A DNA stretch of 64,000 nucleotides from Haloglycomyces albus DSM 45210 (GTDB lineage: Bacteria > Actinomycetota > Actinomycetes > Mycobacteriales > Micromonosporaceae). Location of the stretch: the NCBI RefSeq assembly GCF_000527155.1, contig NZ_AZUQ01000001.1, positions 1,482,554-1,546,553 of the forward strand. The letters are read 5' to 3'. This document shows positions 28,041 through 37,536 of the stretch, piece by piece. A program made the translations under genes and the position numbers. Position 1 is the first letter of the stretch, and each line of letters opens with the position of its first letter. The notes beneath the pieces are model-generated. The model saw only the letters and a program-made list of their open reading frames with translations. It was not told the DNA's origin and did no database searches.

Positions 28041-29396
28041 TTAGACGACCCGTCCGGGGTTCAAAATGCCCTGTGGATCCAAGGCGGCTTTGATGCCGCG
28101 CTGCACCGCTAGGTTGGTCTCGTCGACCTCTTCGGCCAGCCATTGCCGCTTGAGGCTGCCCACACCGTGTTCACCGGTCACCGTGCCGCCGCTGGAGAGC
28201 GCCAGGGTGAGAATGTCGTTGAAAGCCGCGTGCCCCCGCTCGGCGCTCCCTGGATCGTCGCCGTCGATGACGATGTTGGGATGTAGATTGCCGTCTCCGG
28301 CGTGGGCGACCACTCCGACGGTCACCTGGTGTTCCCGCCCGATGCCTTCGATTCCGTGCAGCACCTCGGCCAATCGGGATCGGGGAACGGCGATGTCGTC
28401 GACGAGGATGGCTCCCTGGCGTTCGATGGCGTGCAGGGCGCTACGGCGTGACTCCATCAGCGCCTCGGCTTCGGTGGCGTCGGTGGCGCGATGGACCTCT
28501 TCGGCTCCGGCGGCGCGACAGTGCCGCTCCACGTCTCGCAGTTCTCGTTCCGGCTCGGAGTCGGCGGCGACGAGAAGAAGCGCCGCCGCATGGGTGGGAA
28601 GTCCCATGGGGCGATATTCCTCGATCGCCCTCAGGTGGGTGTGGTCGATCAGTTCCATCAAACTGGGATGCAAACCCGCCGACATGATGTCGGTGACGGC
28701 TTGACCGGCCGTCGCCATGGTCGGAAAGACCGCCGCAAGGGTGAGCCGTTGCGTGGGAATCGGGCTGAGCTTCACCGTGGCTTCGGTGATGATGCCGAGG
28801 GTGCCTTCGGAACCACAAAACAGGCGCACGAGATCGTATCCCGCTACACCTTTGGCCGTATCGCTGCCGCATCGCATGACCGCCCCGGAAGCCAGCACCA
28901 CTTCCAGAGAACGGACGTATTCGGCGGTCACCCCGTACTTCACACAGCACATGCCACCCGCGCCCGTTGCGATATTGCCCCCGATGGTGGACTCCCGCCA
29001 CGATCCCGGATCGGGTGCATAGCGGAGACCGTACGGTTCGGCGGCGGTGCTGATGTCGGCGTTGACGACCCCGGCCTGACAGACGGCCAGCTGGTTGACC
29101 GGGTCGACGTGCAGGATATCGCGCATATCGGTCAGATTGAGCAGCAGGGAACCGTCCAGGGCCGACGCGCCTCCCGCGAGGCTGGTGCGGGCTCCTTGGG
29201 TAACGATCGGGACGTCGTGCCGCGCCGCGAGGGTCACCGCTTCGGCGACGTCGCGGGTGGAGGTGGGGCGCACGAGCGCCAGCGGCGCACCGGCCCGGAC
29301 CATGGGGGTCTGGTCCTGGGCGTAGGCGGCGAGAACGTCGGGGTCGGTGACGGGGCGCAGCCCGGTTTCGGTGAGTTCACTGAGGATCTCGTGCAT
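28041..29396 (-). CDS. FAD-linked oxidase (GlcD / D-lactate dehydrogenase type)
   Basis: 451 residues. The PCMH-type FAD-binding domain shows VTQGARTSLAGGASAL at about 70 and PGSWRESTIGGNIATGAGG at about 130. The C-terminal FAD-oxidase C domain carries HAGDGNLHPN and TGEHGVGSLKRQWL, the metal and substrate site of this family. It oxidises a 2-hydroxy acid such as glycolate or D-lactate; the exact substrate is unknown. Start ATG 29396 (MHEILSEL); a longer frame to 29426 has no support. Single gene. Confidence 0.9.
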   Translation of the reverse strand: MHEILSELTETGLRPVTDPDVLAAYAQDQTPMVRAGAPLALVRPTSTRDVAEAVTLAARHDVPIVTQGARTSLAGGASALDGSLLLNLTDMRDILHVDPVNQLAVCQAGVVNADISTAAEPYGLRYAPDPGSWRESTIGGNIATGAGGMCCVKYGVTAEYVRSLEVVLASGAVMRCGSDTAKGVAGYDLVRLFCGSEGTLGIITEATVKLSPIPTQRLTLAAVFPTMATAGQAVTDIMSAGLHPSLMELIDHTHLRAIEEYRPMGLPTHAAALLLVAADSEPERELRDVERHCRAAGAEEVHRATDATEAEALMESRRSALHAIERQGAILVDDIAVPRSRLAEVLHGIEGIGREHQVTVGVVAHAGDGNLHPNIVIDGDDPGSAERGHAAFNDILTLALSSGGTVTGEHGVGSLKRQWLAEEVDETNLAVQRGIKAALDPQGILNPGRVV

Positions 29397-29483
29397 GGCT
29401 CGATTGTTTCGCACTCCACAGTCCACGGCAAACCGGGTGCGAAGCGACTGCGGACCTCACGTCAGCCTCGACGATCGCAGTGG

Positions 29484-31229
29484 TCAGTTCAGAGTGAAAC
29501 TCTCGAGCGCGGCGTCGAAGGTCTGCTGGGAAACGTCGGCGTGTTTTTCGGCCCCCGAGACGTATACGCCCCACGTGAACCCGTTCGGTCCATAGGCGAG
29601 CGCGAACCACGAGTGGTATTCGACGCCGTCGTCGCCGGTGTTGGTGTATTCGACGAGGTGGCCGTCGTAGCCGGAGATGTCGACCGCTTCGGATGTGACG
29701 ATCTCGCCGCCGTAGTTGTTGGCCAGCTGGGTCAGGTGTGTTTCGGGGTCTTGGTCCTGTAGCTGGTAGGAGTTGTTGTAGTAACGGGCCCAGTGGCTGT
29801 CGTCCTCCGGGTTGACGAAGACGTTGTAGTCGTCGCCGTCGGGGCCCTGTTGCCAGTCGGCCGGGTGGTCGGCGCTGTAGCCTTCTCCGTCGAATGTGGC
29901 GGTTTCGAGGCTCGGTTTCTCCTCGCCGTCGGTGAGTTCGTCTTCGCTGGGCGGTTCTTCGTCGGGGCCCGCGTTCGATTCGTCGGAGGCCGTTTCGGAG
30001 TCGTTCGACGAATCGTCGCCGTCCTGGGTCCACAGGTATCCGAGGAACCCCAGCCCCCCGATGACGAGTACGAGGACGCCGATGATGGCGACGACCTTCC
30101 CGCTGTTGGATTTGGATTCGCGTTCCGGCCGTTCGCTCGGTTCGCGCCGGGCGGTCGGTCGGGGTGGTTCGGGGTCGTCGTTTCGGTTGTCGTTGGAGGC
30201 GGCGGGGTGGACGCCGCTGTTGAGGATGGGGGAGTTGGTGCTTTCGGAGAACGGCCCGGACAGAAGCGCGCTGAGTTCGTGGCGTGCTTCGTTGAGGGTG
30301 ATGCGTTGCTGGGGGTCTTTCTTCAGCATCGCGCCGAGCAGTGGGGTGAGTGCTCCCGCGTTGAGGGGGCTTTCGGGGGGTTCGTTGACGACGGCCCGCA
30401 TGGTGGAGATGACGTCGCCGCGGTGGAACGGGGGCCGTCCTTCGCAGGCGGCGTAGAGCGAGACGCCGAGGCTGAAGACGTCGCTTCCCGGTTCGGCCTT
30501 TCCGCCGACGGCTCGTTCGGGTGCGATGTAGTGGGCGGAGCCGAGTACTTTGCCGGGGGCGGTGCCGCCGGAGAGGGAATGCTGTTGGGCGGCTCCGAAG
30601 TCGGTGAGGATGCATCGCCCGTCGGCGGTGATCAGGACGTTGCCGGGTTTGATGTCGCGGTGAATGATTCCGGCTTCGTGGGCGGCCTGGAGTGCGCCGG
30701 TCAGTGCGAGTCCGATCTTGCAGACGACGCGGAGCGGCAGCGGACCGTCGCTTTCGAGGATTTCGGCCAGTGAGCGTGCCTGGAGTAGTTCCATGACGAT
30801 CCAGGGGCGTCCGCCGTCTTGGACGACGTCGAAGACGCGGATAACACTGGGATGGGAGATTCCGGCGGTGATCTGCGCTTCGCGCATTGACCGTTCGATG
30901 AGTTGCTGTTGCTCGTCGGCGGAGATTTCCTTGGGGAGCGTGACGGCCTTGACGGCTACGTCGCGTTGCAGCGTGGTGTCGAGCCCTTGCCAGACGGAGC
31001 CGTTACCGCCGCGTCCGATGAGGTTGGTGAGTTGGTAGCGGCCGCCGATGTGGTCGCCGATTTGGGGCTCGCGCTGTTCCGGGATGGGCTGGTTACCTAT
31101 GCCTGAGTTTGTCGTTACATTCGGTGATGATTGATTCCATGAGGCGGTTTGGAATCGGTTTCCAAAGGCGCCCGATGGTTGCTGTCCTTCGGGCATGGCC
31201 GGACCGTTTGGGTCGTTAAAGTACGACAT
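29484..31229 (-). CDS. Transmembrane Ser/Thr protein kinase (PknB-like)
   Basis: 581 residues. Kinase domain at about 65-325: glycine loop IGRGGNGSVW, Lys in VAVKAV, catalytic loop HRDIKPGN, DFG and a SAHYIAPE activation segment. A basic and proline-rich juxtamembrane part leads to one membrane segment at about 385-405 (VVAIIGVLVLVIGGLGFLGYLW region). The external C-terminal part begins with an acidic linker and ends in a domain of about 130 residues without PASTA repeats, unrecognised. The protein also has a disordered N-terminal 60 residues, unusual for PknB. Start ATG with AGGAAAT. Divergent from the mutase gene. Confidence 0.92.
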   Translation of the reverse strand: MSYFNDPNGPAMPEGQQPSGAFGNRFQTASWNQSSPNVTTNSGIGNQPIPEQREPQIGDHIGGRYQLTNLIGRGGNGSVWQGLDTTLQRDVAVKAVTLPKEISADEQQQLIERSMREAQITAGISHPSVIRVFDVVQDGGRPWIVMELLQARSLAEILESDGPLPLRVVCKIGLALTGALQAAHEAGIIHRDIKPGNVLITADGRCILTDFGAAQQHSLSGGTAPGKVLGSAHYIAPERAVGGKAEPGSDVFSLGVSLYAACEGRPPFHRGDVISTMRAVVNEPPESPLNAGALTPLLGAMLKKDPQQRITLNEARHELSALLSGPFSESTNSPILNSGVHPAASNDNRNDDPEPPRPTARREPSERPERESKSNSGKVVAIIGVLVLVIGGLGFLGYLWTQDGDDSSNDSETASDESNAGPDEEPPSEDELTDGEEKPSLETATFDGEGYSADHPADWQQGPDGDDYNVFVNPEDDSHWARYYNNSYQLQDQDPETHLTQLANNYGGEIVTSEAVDISGYDGHLVEYTNTGDDGVEYHSWFALAYGPNGFTWGVYVSGAEKHADVSQQTFDAALESFTLN

Positions 31230-31332
31230 ATTTCCTATAACTCCTCACCACACCAGCATAAGATGTGGTTTTTTACCGCCTGAGGCAGCCGCCACTCACA
31301 CTGTACGGTCATGTGTCTATAAGATCAAGAAT

Positions 31333-32904
31333 ATGGATCGAGACGTACAAGGTCGTACAGGGGTTCCGATCGAACCGCTCTATGAATCATATAAGCGAGA
31401 ACCAGAGCTGGGTAAACCCGGTTCCTTTCCCTACACACGCGGTGCGTACCCCACGATGTACACCACCAAACCGTGGACGATGAGACAGTACGCGGGCTTC
31501 GCGACCGCTTCCGAATCGAACCAACGCTACCGGGAACTGTTGGCCAACGGTTCGACGGGGTTGTCGGTCGCGTTCGACCTGCCCACCCAGATGGGTTATG
31601 ACTCCGACGCCGCGATCGCGGCCGGTGAGGTCGGCAAGGTGGGGGTCGCCATCGATTCGATCGACGACATGCGCATCCTGTTCAACGAGATCCCTCTCGA
31701 TCAGGTCTCCACCTCCATGACCATCAACGCCCCCGCCTCCGTCCTACTGCTTCTCTACCAGCTGGTCGCCGAGGAACAGGGCGTCTCCGGCGATCAACTT
31801 CGCGGCACGATTCAAAACGACGTGCTCAAGGAATACATCGCGCGCGGCACCTACATCTTTCCCCCGGAGCCGTCGCTGCGTCTGATATCCGATACCTTCG
31901 CCTACTGCTCGGCGGAAATGCCGCAGTGGAACACGATCTCCATCTCCGGCTACCACATGGCCGAAGCCGGTGCCGACGCCGGACAGGAACTCGGATTCAC
32001 CCTCGCCAACGGCATACAATACGTTCAAGCCGCCATCGACGCGGGCCTGGACATCGACACCATCGCCCCGCGCCTGTCGTTCTTCTTCGTGGCGCGCTCG
32101 TCGATCCTCACCGAAGTCGCGAAGTTCCGCGCCGCCCGGCGCCTGTGGGCCCACGTCATGCGCGACCGCTTCGGGACCGACAACCCCAAGAGTCAACGGC
32201 TGCGCTTCCACACGCAAACGGCCGGAGTGGAACTGACCGCGCAACAACCCGAGATCAACCTCTCGCGCGTCACCATTCAAGCGCTCGCGGCCGTCATGGG
32301 CGGCACACAATCGCTGCACACCAACAGCTTTGACGAAGCGCTCGCGCTGCCCACCGACAAGAGCGCCCGGCTTGCCCTGCGCACCCAGCAGGTTATCGCC
32401 AACGAAACCGACCTGACCGACACCGTCGACCCCTTCGCCGGATCGTATGCGGTCGAAAGCCTCACCGACGAGATCGAGGCGCAGGCCACCGAGCTCATCG
32501 ACGCCGTCTTCGCACACGGGTCGGCGGTCAAGGCGATCGAACAGGGCTTCCAGAAAACCGAGATCGAACGCACCGCTTACGCTACGGCCCAACGGATCGA
32601 CGCTGAGGAACAGGTTATTGTAGGGGTCAACAAATACCGAACCGAGGACGAAGAGCCTTACACGCCACTGCGAGTCGATCCCGAACAGGAAGCCTCACAG
32701 GTTAAGTCGGTTCAAGCGACCAGAAACGACCGCGACAACGACGTCGTGGCCGATAAGTTGGCGGCCTTGAAATCGGCCGCCGGTACGGACGACAACATCC
32801 TCTATCCGATGAAGGAGGCCCTGGCGGCGAAGGCGACCGTCGGGGAGGTCAGCGGTGCGCTGGCCGAGGTATGGGGCCGTTACGTCCCGCCGGAAACGTT
32901 CTAG
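31333..32904 (+). CDS. Methylmalonyl-CoA mutase large (catalytic) subunit, no B12 domain
   Basis: 523 residues, catalytic TIM-barrel only; the cobalamin-binding domain must be encoded elsewhere. YPTMY at the substrate tyrosine position, WTMRQYAGF, and IARGTYIFPPEP carry the tyrosine and arginine expected for methylmalonyl-CoA rather than isobutyryl-CoA (inference from family knowledge). LRFHTQTAGVELTAQQP is the typical barrel signature. Interconverts succinyl-CoA and methylmalonyl-CoA. Start ATG 31333; the frame is open further upstream, but those residues have no family match. It stands alone; divergent from the kinase gene. Confidence 0.85.
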   Translation: MDRDVQGRTGVPIEPLYESYKREPELGKPGSFPYTRGAYPTMYTTKPWTMRQYAGFATASESNQRYRELLANGSTGLSVAFDLPTQMGYDSDAAIAAGEVGKVGVAIDSIDDMRILFNEIPLDQVSTSMTINAPASVLLLLYQLVAEEQGVSGDQLRGTIQNDVLKEYIARGTYIFPPEPSLRLISDTFAYCSAEMPQWNTISISGYHMAEAGADAGQELGFTLANGIQYVQAAIDAGLDIDTIAPRLSFFFVARSSILTEVAKFRAARRLWAHVMRDRFGTDNPKSQRLRFHTQTAGVELTAQQPEINLSRVTIQALAAVMGGTQSLHTNSFDEALALPTDKSARLALRTQQVIANETDLTDTVDPFAGSYAVESLTDEIEAQATELIDAVFAHGSAVKAIEQGFQKTEIERTAYATAQRIDAEEQVIVGVNKYRTEDEEPYTPLRVDPEQEASQVKSVQATRNDRDNDVVADKLAALKSAAGTDDNILYPMKEALAAKATVGEVSGALAEVWGRYVPPETF

Positions 32905-33227
32905 TCGCCGTCGCCGTCCAAGCGCCGCTGTACGCGGGGCATTGGACGGGCCGGTATAAAAGTGGGAAATAATCCGCTATAACTGTGGCAATCCGAGCAA
33001 GCATCGGTAATCCTTGACTACGGGTTGAATATCATTCGAATCTACTTGAGGACTCGAAACGATAAACCATACTGGGGACTTACACATCAGCCGCATGGCA
33101 ATGACGCTGCGGTCGGCACGGAACAACCCACCGATCGCACTGCGACGCGCACTGAACCGGCGTCTCCGGTCGGCAGACCGCCAAGGCAACAACGGCCCTG
33201 AACAACGCGATGGAAGGAAGACGATAC
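32905..33227. other. Gene-free leader, 320 bp
   Basis: No gene or known RNA recognised. It must contain the promoter of the IS110-like/roadblock operon. A ribosome-binding site GGAAGGAAG lies just before the GTG at 33228. Confidence 0.4.
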
Positions 33228-34991
33228 GTGGACGTCTTTTGCGGGATCACCACCGTGATGCAGGAAGACGAGGAAAACGCCTGCGCCATCGCGCTCGTCA
33301 ACTCCACCGGTACACTCCTCGCCTCCGACACCTTCGCCGACGATATACGCGGCTGGGTCCAATTCCTCCTCTTCACCCACCCCCACCGCAGATTCCCCAT
33401 CGCGGTAGGCGACGCCGAGACCCTCATCTCCGACCTCGCCCACACCACCGGGCACCACGTCACCGTCGCCGAAACCCCCGAAGCCGGTAAAGACGAGATC
33501 GACAAGGCCATCTGCCTCGCCCGCAGCATGGCCACCGGAGAAATCTCCCTCGGCACCGACAACCACCACCCCGCCTCCGGGCACCTCCGCCCGCTACTCG
33601 ACAGCCTCGCGCAGGCCTGCGACTGTCGTGAAGCCGCCGTCCAGACTCTCACCAGCCTGCTGCGCGCCGTGTTCCCGGCCGCGCTCGCCGCGTGGGACGA
33701 TCCCGGTGACCCGGGCGCCGTCGCCATACTGACGCGGATGCCGCAACCGGGTGCGCTGCAAAGTATCTCCACCGGAGACCTCGCCAACGACCTGGCGACC
33801 TTCGCCGATCCGGCACATATCGCGGCCTTGGCCACCGCACTCACCCAGTCGATCAAGGAAATCGGCGGAGGCGACGACTCGATGGCCGCGCCGTCGATTT
33901 CGGCCACCGCCGAAGCCGTGGCCTCCTGGGACCGGTCCATCGAAGGCCTGACCGCCCTCGTCCAAGCGCATCGATCGCAGAACAACCGGCAGATGCCCGC
34001 CGCTGCGCCTACGGTCCCCGAGCCCGTTGCCGAGGAAGAGGACTCCTCCGACGGGCTCAGCATTAAAATTCCCGACGACCTTCCCCCGCGCCGCAGTCTG
34101 CGTGCGCTCGACCCGGCGACGGGAGCGGCACCGATTGTGGAACGGGCCGCCGAAGCCGCCACCCAGGAGTTCACCTCACCGATCGCGGAGACGAACGACG
34201 AGACTCCTCCTCCCGCAGAAGCAGAAGAGGAAAAACCGATCTCCGACACCGAAGCGGCCACTCGAATCCTGGAGGCGCTCAACTCGGAGGAAGAAGGTCG
34301 GACGGACGAGGAACCCGACGGCGACTCCGAAGGGGACTCCACCTCCACGATGTCGCTGCGTCCCGGACGGGCACGGCGCTCGTTTCGGAGGCGAGCCGAG
34401 GAACCACGGGACGAACCGACCGAACCACTCGCAGCGGCCGCACCATCCGCGTCGGAGGAAAGCGGACCGCCACTGCCGCGACGCGAACGCGCGTCTCGCC
34501 ACGCCGAGCCGGAGCCGGAAGCTCCCCAAGCGGCCGAACCGGAGCCGGAACCGGTGCCCGAGCCGGAGGCGCCGACTCAACCCAACATCGCCGACCTGCC
34601 CATCTCCGACGGCGACGACGACGGTCTGATGATCTTCAGTCAGACGCGAAGCGCCTGGTTCCAACGCCCCGAAAGCAGTGAGACCCAAGAATGGTCGATG
34701 CCGTCCGATGAGGAATGGCGAGCGGCCGCCGAGGTCACTGAGGCACCGAAACAGAGTGATCAGACTTCTTCAGGGTTGCCGAAACGTGAACCACAGGCTA
34801 ACCTACTTCCTGGTTCGGTTCTGGCCGAGAAGGACGTACGCAGCAAAGCGCCCATCGAACGCGATGCGGATCTGTTGGCGAACAACACGTCAGGATACTT
34901 CCGTGGCTGGAGTCGCGCCCGCACCGCTGATCGGAACGCCGAATCAGTCCCCGCAAACGCCCAGACGGGCCATAGGATGGCACAACCATGA
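33228..34991 (+). CDS. IS110-transposase-like N-terminal domain fused to CvnA-type disordered tail
   Basis: 587 residues. Residues about 1-215 follow the order of an IS110 (DEDD) transposase N-terminal part: VFCGIT where the transposase has GID, AIALVNSTGTLLAS, LISDLAHTTGHHV, KDEIDKAICLARS at the DxxD position, and LLRAVFPAALAAW with ILTRMPQPGAL. The first catalytic Asp is Thr, and the C-terminal Ser domain of IS110 is absent. From about 250 a Pro/Glu-rich disordered tail ends with SAWF and GLPKRxPxAxLLPG, as in the conservon kinase at 16034. Start GTG 33228 after GGAAGGAAG. Its stop overlaps the roadblock gene (ATGA). I infer a domesticated, probably non-catalytic protein; the function is unknown. 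Confidence 0.7.
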   Translation: MDVFCGITTVMQEDEENACAIALVNSTGTLLASDTFADDIRGWVQFLLFTHPHRRFPIAVGDAETLISDLAHTTGHHVTVAETPEAGKDEIDKAICLARSMATGEISLGTDNHHPASGHLRPLLDSLAQACDCREAAVQTLTSLLRAVFPAALAAWDDPGDPGAVAILTRMPQPGALQSISTGDLANDLATFADPAHIAALATALTQSIKEIGGGDDSMAAPSISATAEAVASWDRSIEGLTALVQAHRSQNNRQMPAAAPTVPEPVAEEEDSSDGLSIKIPDDLPPRRSLRALDPATGAAPIVERAAEAATQEFTSPIAETNDETPPPAEAEEEKPISDTEAATRILEALNSEEEGRTDEEPDGDSEGDSTSTMSLRPGRARRSFRRRAEEPRDEPTEPLAAAAPSASEESGPPLPRRERASRHAEPEPEAPQAAEPEPEPVPEPEAPTQPNIADLPISDGDDDGLMIFSQTRSAWFQRPESSETQEWSMPSDEEWRAAAEVTEAPKQSDQTSSGLPKREPQANLLPGSVLAEKDVRSKAPIERDADLLANNTSGYFRGWSRARTADRNAESVPANAQTGHRMAQP

Positions 34992-35437
34992 GCGCAGACC
35001 TAGGAGTTTACGAACGTTCCCTGTCCATGCTGCTGGGTTCCCTGGTGGCCCGCACGCCCGGACTGTCACACGCTGTTTTGGTGAGTGTAGACGGAGTCGC
35101 ATTGGCGGTGTCCACCGGTCTGCCGCGTGACCGTGCCGACCAATTGGCGGGCATCGGTTCCGGTCTACTGTCCATGGGCGAAGGTACGGCCCGTGCCATG
35201 AGTCAGGGTCCCACGCAACAGGTCGTGGTCGAAATGGCCGAAGGCGTGCTGGTGTCGTCCCCGGTGAGCCCGCAGATCTGCTTGACGCTGTTGGCCGTTG
35301 CCGAATGCAACCGGGAACAGCTGGGGTATGAGATAGGACAGTTCACCATGCAGGTAGGCCCGCTCCTCGCGGAAGCCCTGCACAACACCGGATCCCATCC
35401 GGTTGTGGCGCAAGAAGCCGGCGGTTACAACGCCTGA
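34988..35437 (+). CDS. Roadblock/LC7 domain protein coupled to the IS110-like gene
   Basis: 149 residues, one roadblock/LC7 domain: [22 protein letters not shown] matches the CvnB protein at 19134 closely. Extra residues at the C-terminus (about 130-149) are not part of the fold. ATG overlaps the preceding TGA by ATGA, so it is translated in a fixed ratio with the IS110-like protein. No GTPase or DUF742 gene follows, so it is not a full conservon. It may dimerise with, or bind, the tail protein or the CvnD GTPase of the other locus. Confidence 0.9.
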   Translation: MSADLGVYERSLSMLLGSLVARTPGLSHAVLVSVDGVALAVSTGLPRDRADQLAGIGSGLLSMGEGTARAMSQGPTQQVVVEMAEGVLVSSPVSPQICLTLLAVAECNREQLGYEIGQFTMQVGPLLAEALHNTGSHPVVAQEAGGYNA

Positions 35438-35493
35438 TCACCAGACGCCTCGCGTCCTTTGCTGTTGTGTCGTAGATCGCATATCATAGGGGC

Positions 35494-37536
35494 ATGTTTC
35501 GCCGTGCCCTCCTGAACCTCGCCCTCATCGCGATCACCGGCCCCGCGATCGTGCTACTGACCGCCACCACCGCCAACGCACAGACCGACGACGAACCCCC
35601 GAAGCCACCCGACGTCGTCGTGTGCGACCCCGACGAAGACGAATTCCACGAACGCAACGACGAGATCGAATTCGGCATACGGATGGAGAACCGCGATCTC
35701 TTCAAACGATGCCTGGAAGCGGAAACCTTCGACCTCAGCGCGGCGGTCACCGAAGCCGACGACGGCACCTCCATCGCCGTCCTCCCCGGACACTACCCGG
35801 TCACCGAACCGCTGGAACTGACCGGAACCACCGATATAGAGCTCTACGGCAACGCCGCACAACCCGACGACATCGTCATCGAAGCCGACGACGACCTCGC
35901 CACCCTCCTCGCCGTCCGCGACTCCACGGCGACAACCCTGCGAATGCTGACCTTCCTCCACGGCAACGACAACGCCGTCGACATTCGCGACAGTGCCGAC
36001 GTCGACATCACCGCAGTCGTCGCCAAGAACAACGGACGCAACGGTTTCTTGCTGAACAACACCGACGAGATCACCATGACCAAAACCTCGGCGTCCGGAA
36101 ACGCCGCAGCCGGCCTCCACTGGAACGCCTCCAACGGCAGCGTCACCGCAGGAAAATACCAACACAACCGCCACGGCCTCCACCTCCGCGACAGCAGCGT
36201 CGACATCGAAACCGTCTCAGTGGGACGCAACCTCATCGGAACCTACCTCGACGAATCCACCACCGTACGAATCCAAGACGGCGACTGGTACGAAAACAAC
36301 CTCAACCCCCTGCGAGACAACGACTGCGACAAACCACTCTTCGAACGCTCCCCGTCCTCGGTACAGATGTGCCCGTCAGTCGGCTCCTCCAGCGGCATCG
36401 GACTATGGATACACGGCAGCACCGACGTCACCGTCACCGACAACCACTTCTGGGGCCACCGAGGAACCGCCGTCGTCGCCACCGGCGACGGCGTCAACAA
36501 CCAAGCCAACGACACCATCACCGTTCAAGGCAACCACTTCGGCGAACGCAAACAAGGAGGAAGCCAACACAACCACACCGACATCTGGTGGGATGGCCAA
36601 GGAGAATCCCTCTGCTTCGACGTCGACACCAGCGACGTCACCCGCCCGGCCGCACTCCCCGCCTGCGACGACGGCATCGGACCGGTCAACCGCTACCTCG
36701 GCGACCCCGTCTCCACCCTCAAAACCGAATACTGCGGACAACCCGACTACCAACAACCCCAGGACTACTGCGACTGGCTGGGAGCACCGGCCTCCGAACG
36801 CCTCGAATTCCGCGTCGCGCTCGCCGTCGCGGTGGGAATGTTCGTACTGACCGGCCTAGGCTGGCTGGCGGCGGCACGCGGAACGCGCCCACCCGGATTC
36901 AACTCGGCGGGAGTATCGACCCTGACCCTCGCGGCGGCAGTGTTCCTCACGGTGGCGGCGGCCTGGTCCAACCGTTCGGATTACGAGGCCCTGGCGTTGG
37001 TGATGTGGGCGGTCGCCTGGGTGATCGCCGCACGGGCCTGGCGAGTGAGTGGGCTGGCGGCGCTCGCCTGGTTGAGTTATATCGTGTCGTTCCTTTTGGT
37101 AGTGGACGCGACCGATCGCGCGGTATGGACGGTTCCGTACCTTCCGGTGTCACCCGGCTGGTTGTGGCTGGCGCTGTTGCCCGTCTGGTTCGTCGTCATG
37201 TTCTTTTACCTGGTTCGGAAACGTCCGACCGACCCCGACGACCAGCCACCACAACAGCGGCAAGAGGAAGAGATCGCCGAGTACAACCGTTTCCATTGGG
37301 GAGATTTCCACGGTCAACCTCGAACATTAGCGCGGGCGATAAGCGGTAAAGTGTCGGTATGGCTTGGACATGGAAGTTTGAAGACCCCGACGGAACCGCG
37401 ATCGAAATCGAGTCCGAAGAGCACGACAACCAGGGCGACGCCGAAACGTGGCTGGGCGATATATGGCGTGACCTACGCGAAAAAGGCGCTTCAGCAGCGG
37501 TTCTCTTCGACAAGGACACCGAAGTGTACCGAATGA
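35494..37536 (+). CDS. Secreted beta-helix protein with C-terminal membrane domain
   Basis: 680 residues. Signal peptide ends at TTANAQ (about 30). Residues about 70-380 are right-handed beta-helix-like, with repeated short Asn/Asp/Gly turns as in NosD or pectate-lyase-like proteins. At about 450-570 come five to six hydrophobic segments, then a charged cytoplasmic tail. The final about 60 residues read through the start of the small gene at 37359 in another frame and have low-complexity composition, so the native C-terminus may be shorter and the stop may have been lost. Start ATG with AGGGGC. Function not known. Confidence 0.75.
   Translation: MFRRALLNLALIAITGPAIVLLTATTANAQTDDEPPKPPDVVVCDPDEDEFHERNDEIEFGIRMENRDLFKRCLEAETFDLSAAVTEADDGTSIAVLPGHYPVTEPLELTGTTDIELYGNAAQPDDIVIEADDDLATLLAVRDSTATTLRMLTFLHGNDNAVDIRDSADVDITAVVAKNNGRNGFLLNNTDEITMTKTSASGNAAAGLHWNASNGSVTAGKYQHNRHGLHLRDSSVDIETVSVGRNLIGTYLDESTTVRIQDGDWYENNLNPLRDNDCDKPLFERSPSSVQMCPSVGSSSGIGLWIHGSTDVTVTDNHFWGHRGTAVVATGDGVNNQANDTITVQGNHFGERKQGGSQHNHTDIWWDGQGESLCFDVDTSDVTRPAALPACDDGIGPVNRYLGDPVSTLKTEYCGQPDYQQPQDYCDWLGAPASERLEFRVALAVAVGMFVLTGLGWLAAARGTRPPGFNSAGVSTLTLAAAVFLTVAAAWSNRSDYEALALVMWAVAWVIAARAWRVSGLAALAWLSYIVSFLLVVDATDRAVWTVPYLPVSPGWLWLALLPVWFVVMFFYLVRKRPTDPDDQPPQQRQEEEIAEYNRFHWGDFHGQPRTLARAISGKVSVWLGHGSLKTPTEPRSKSSPKSTTTRATPKRGWAIYGVTYAKKALQQRFSSTRTPKCTE

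Noticed and set aside
31195-31332. Longer N-terminus for the methylmalonyl-CoA mutase
   Set aside because: The added residues do not match the family and lie in the shared promoter region with the divergent kinase gene.
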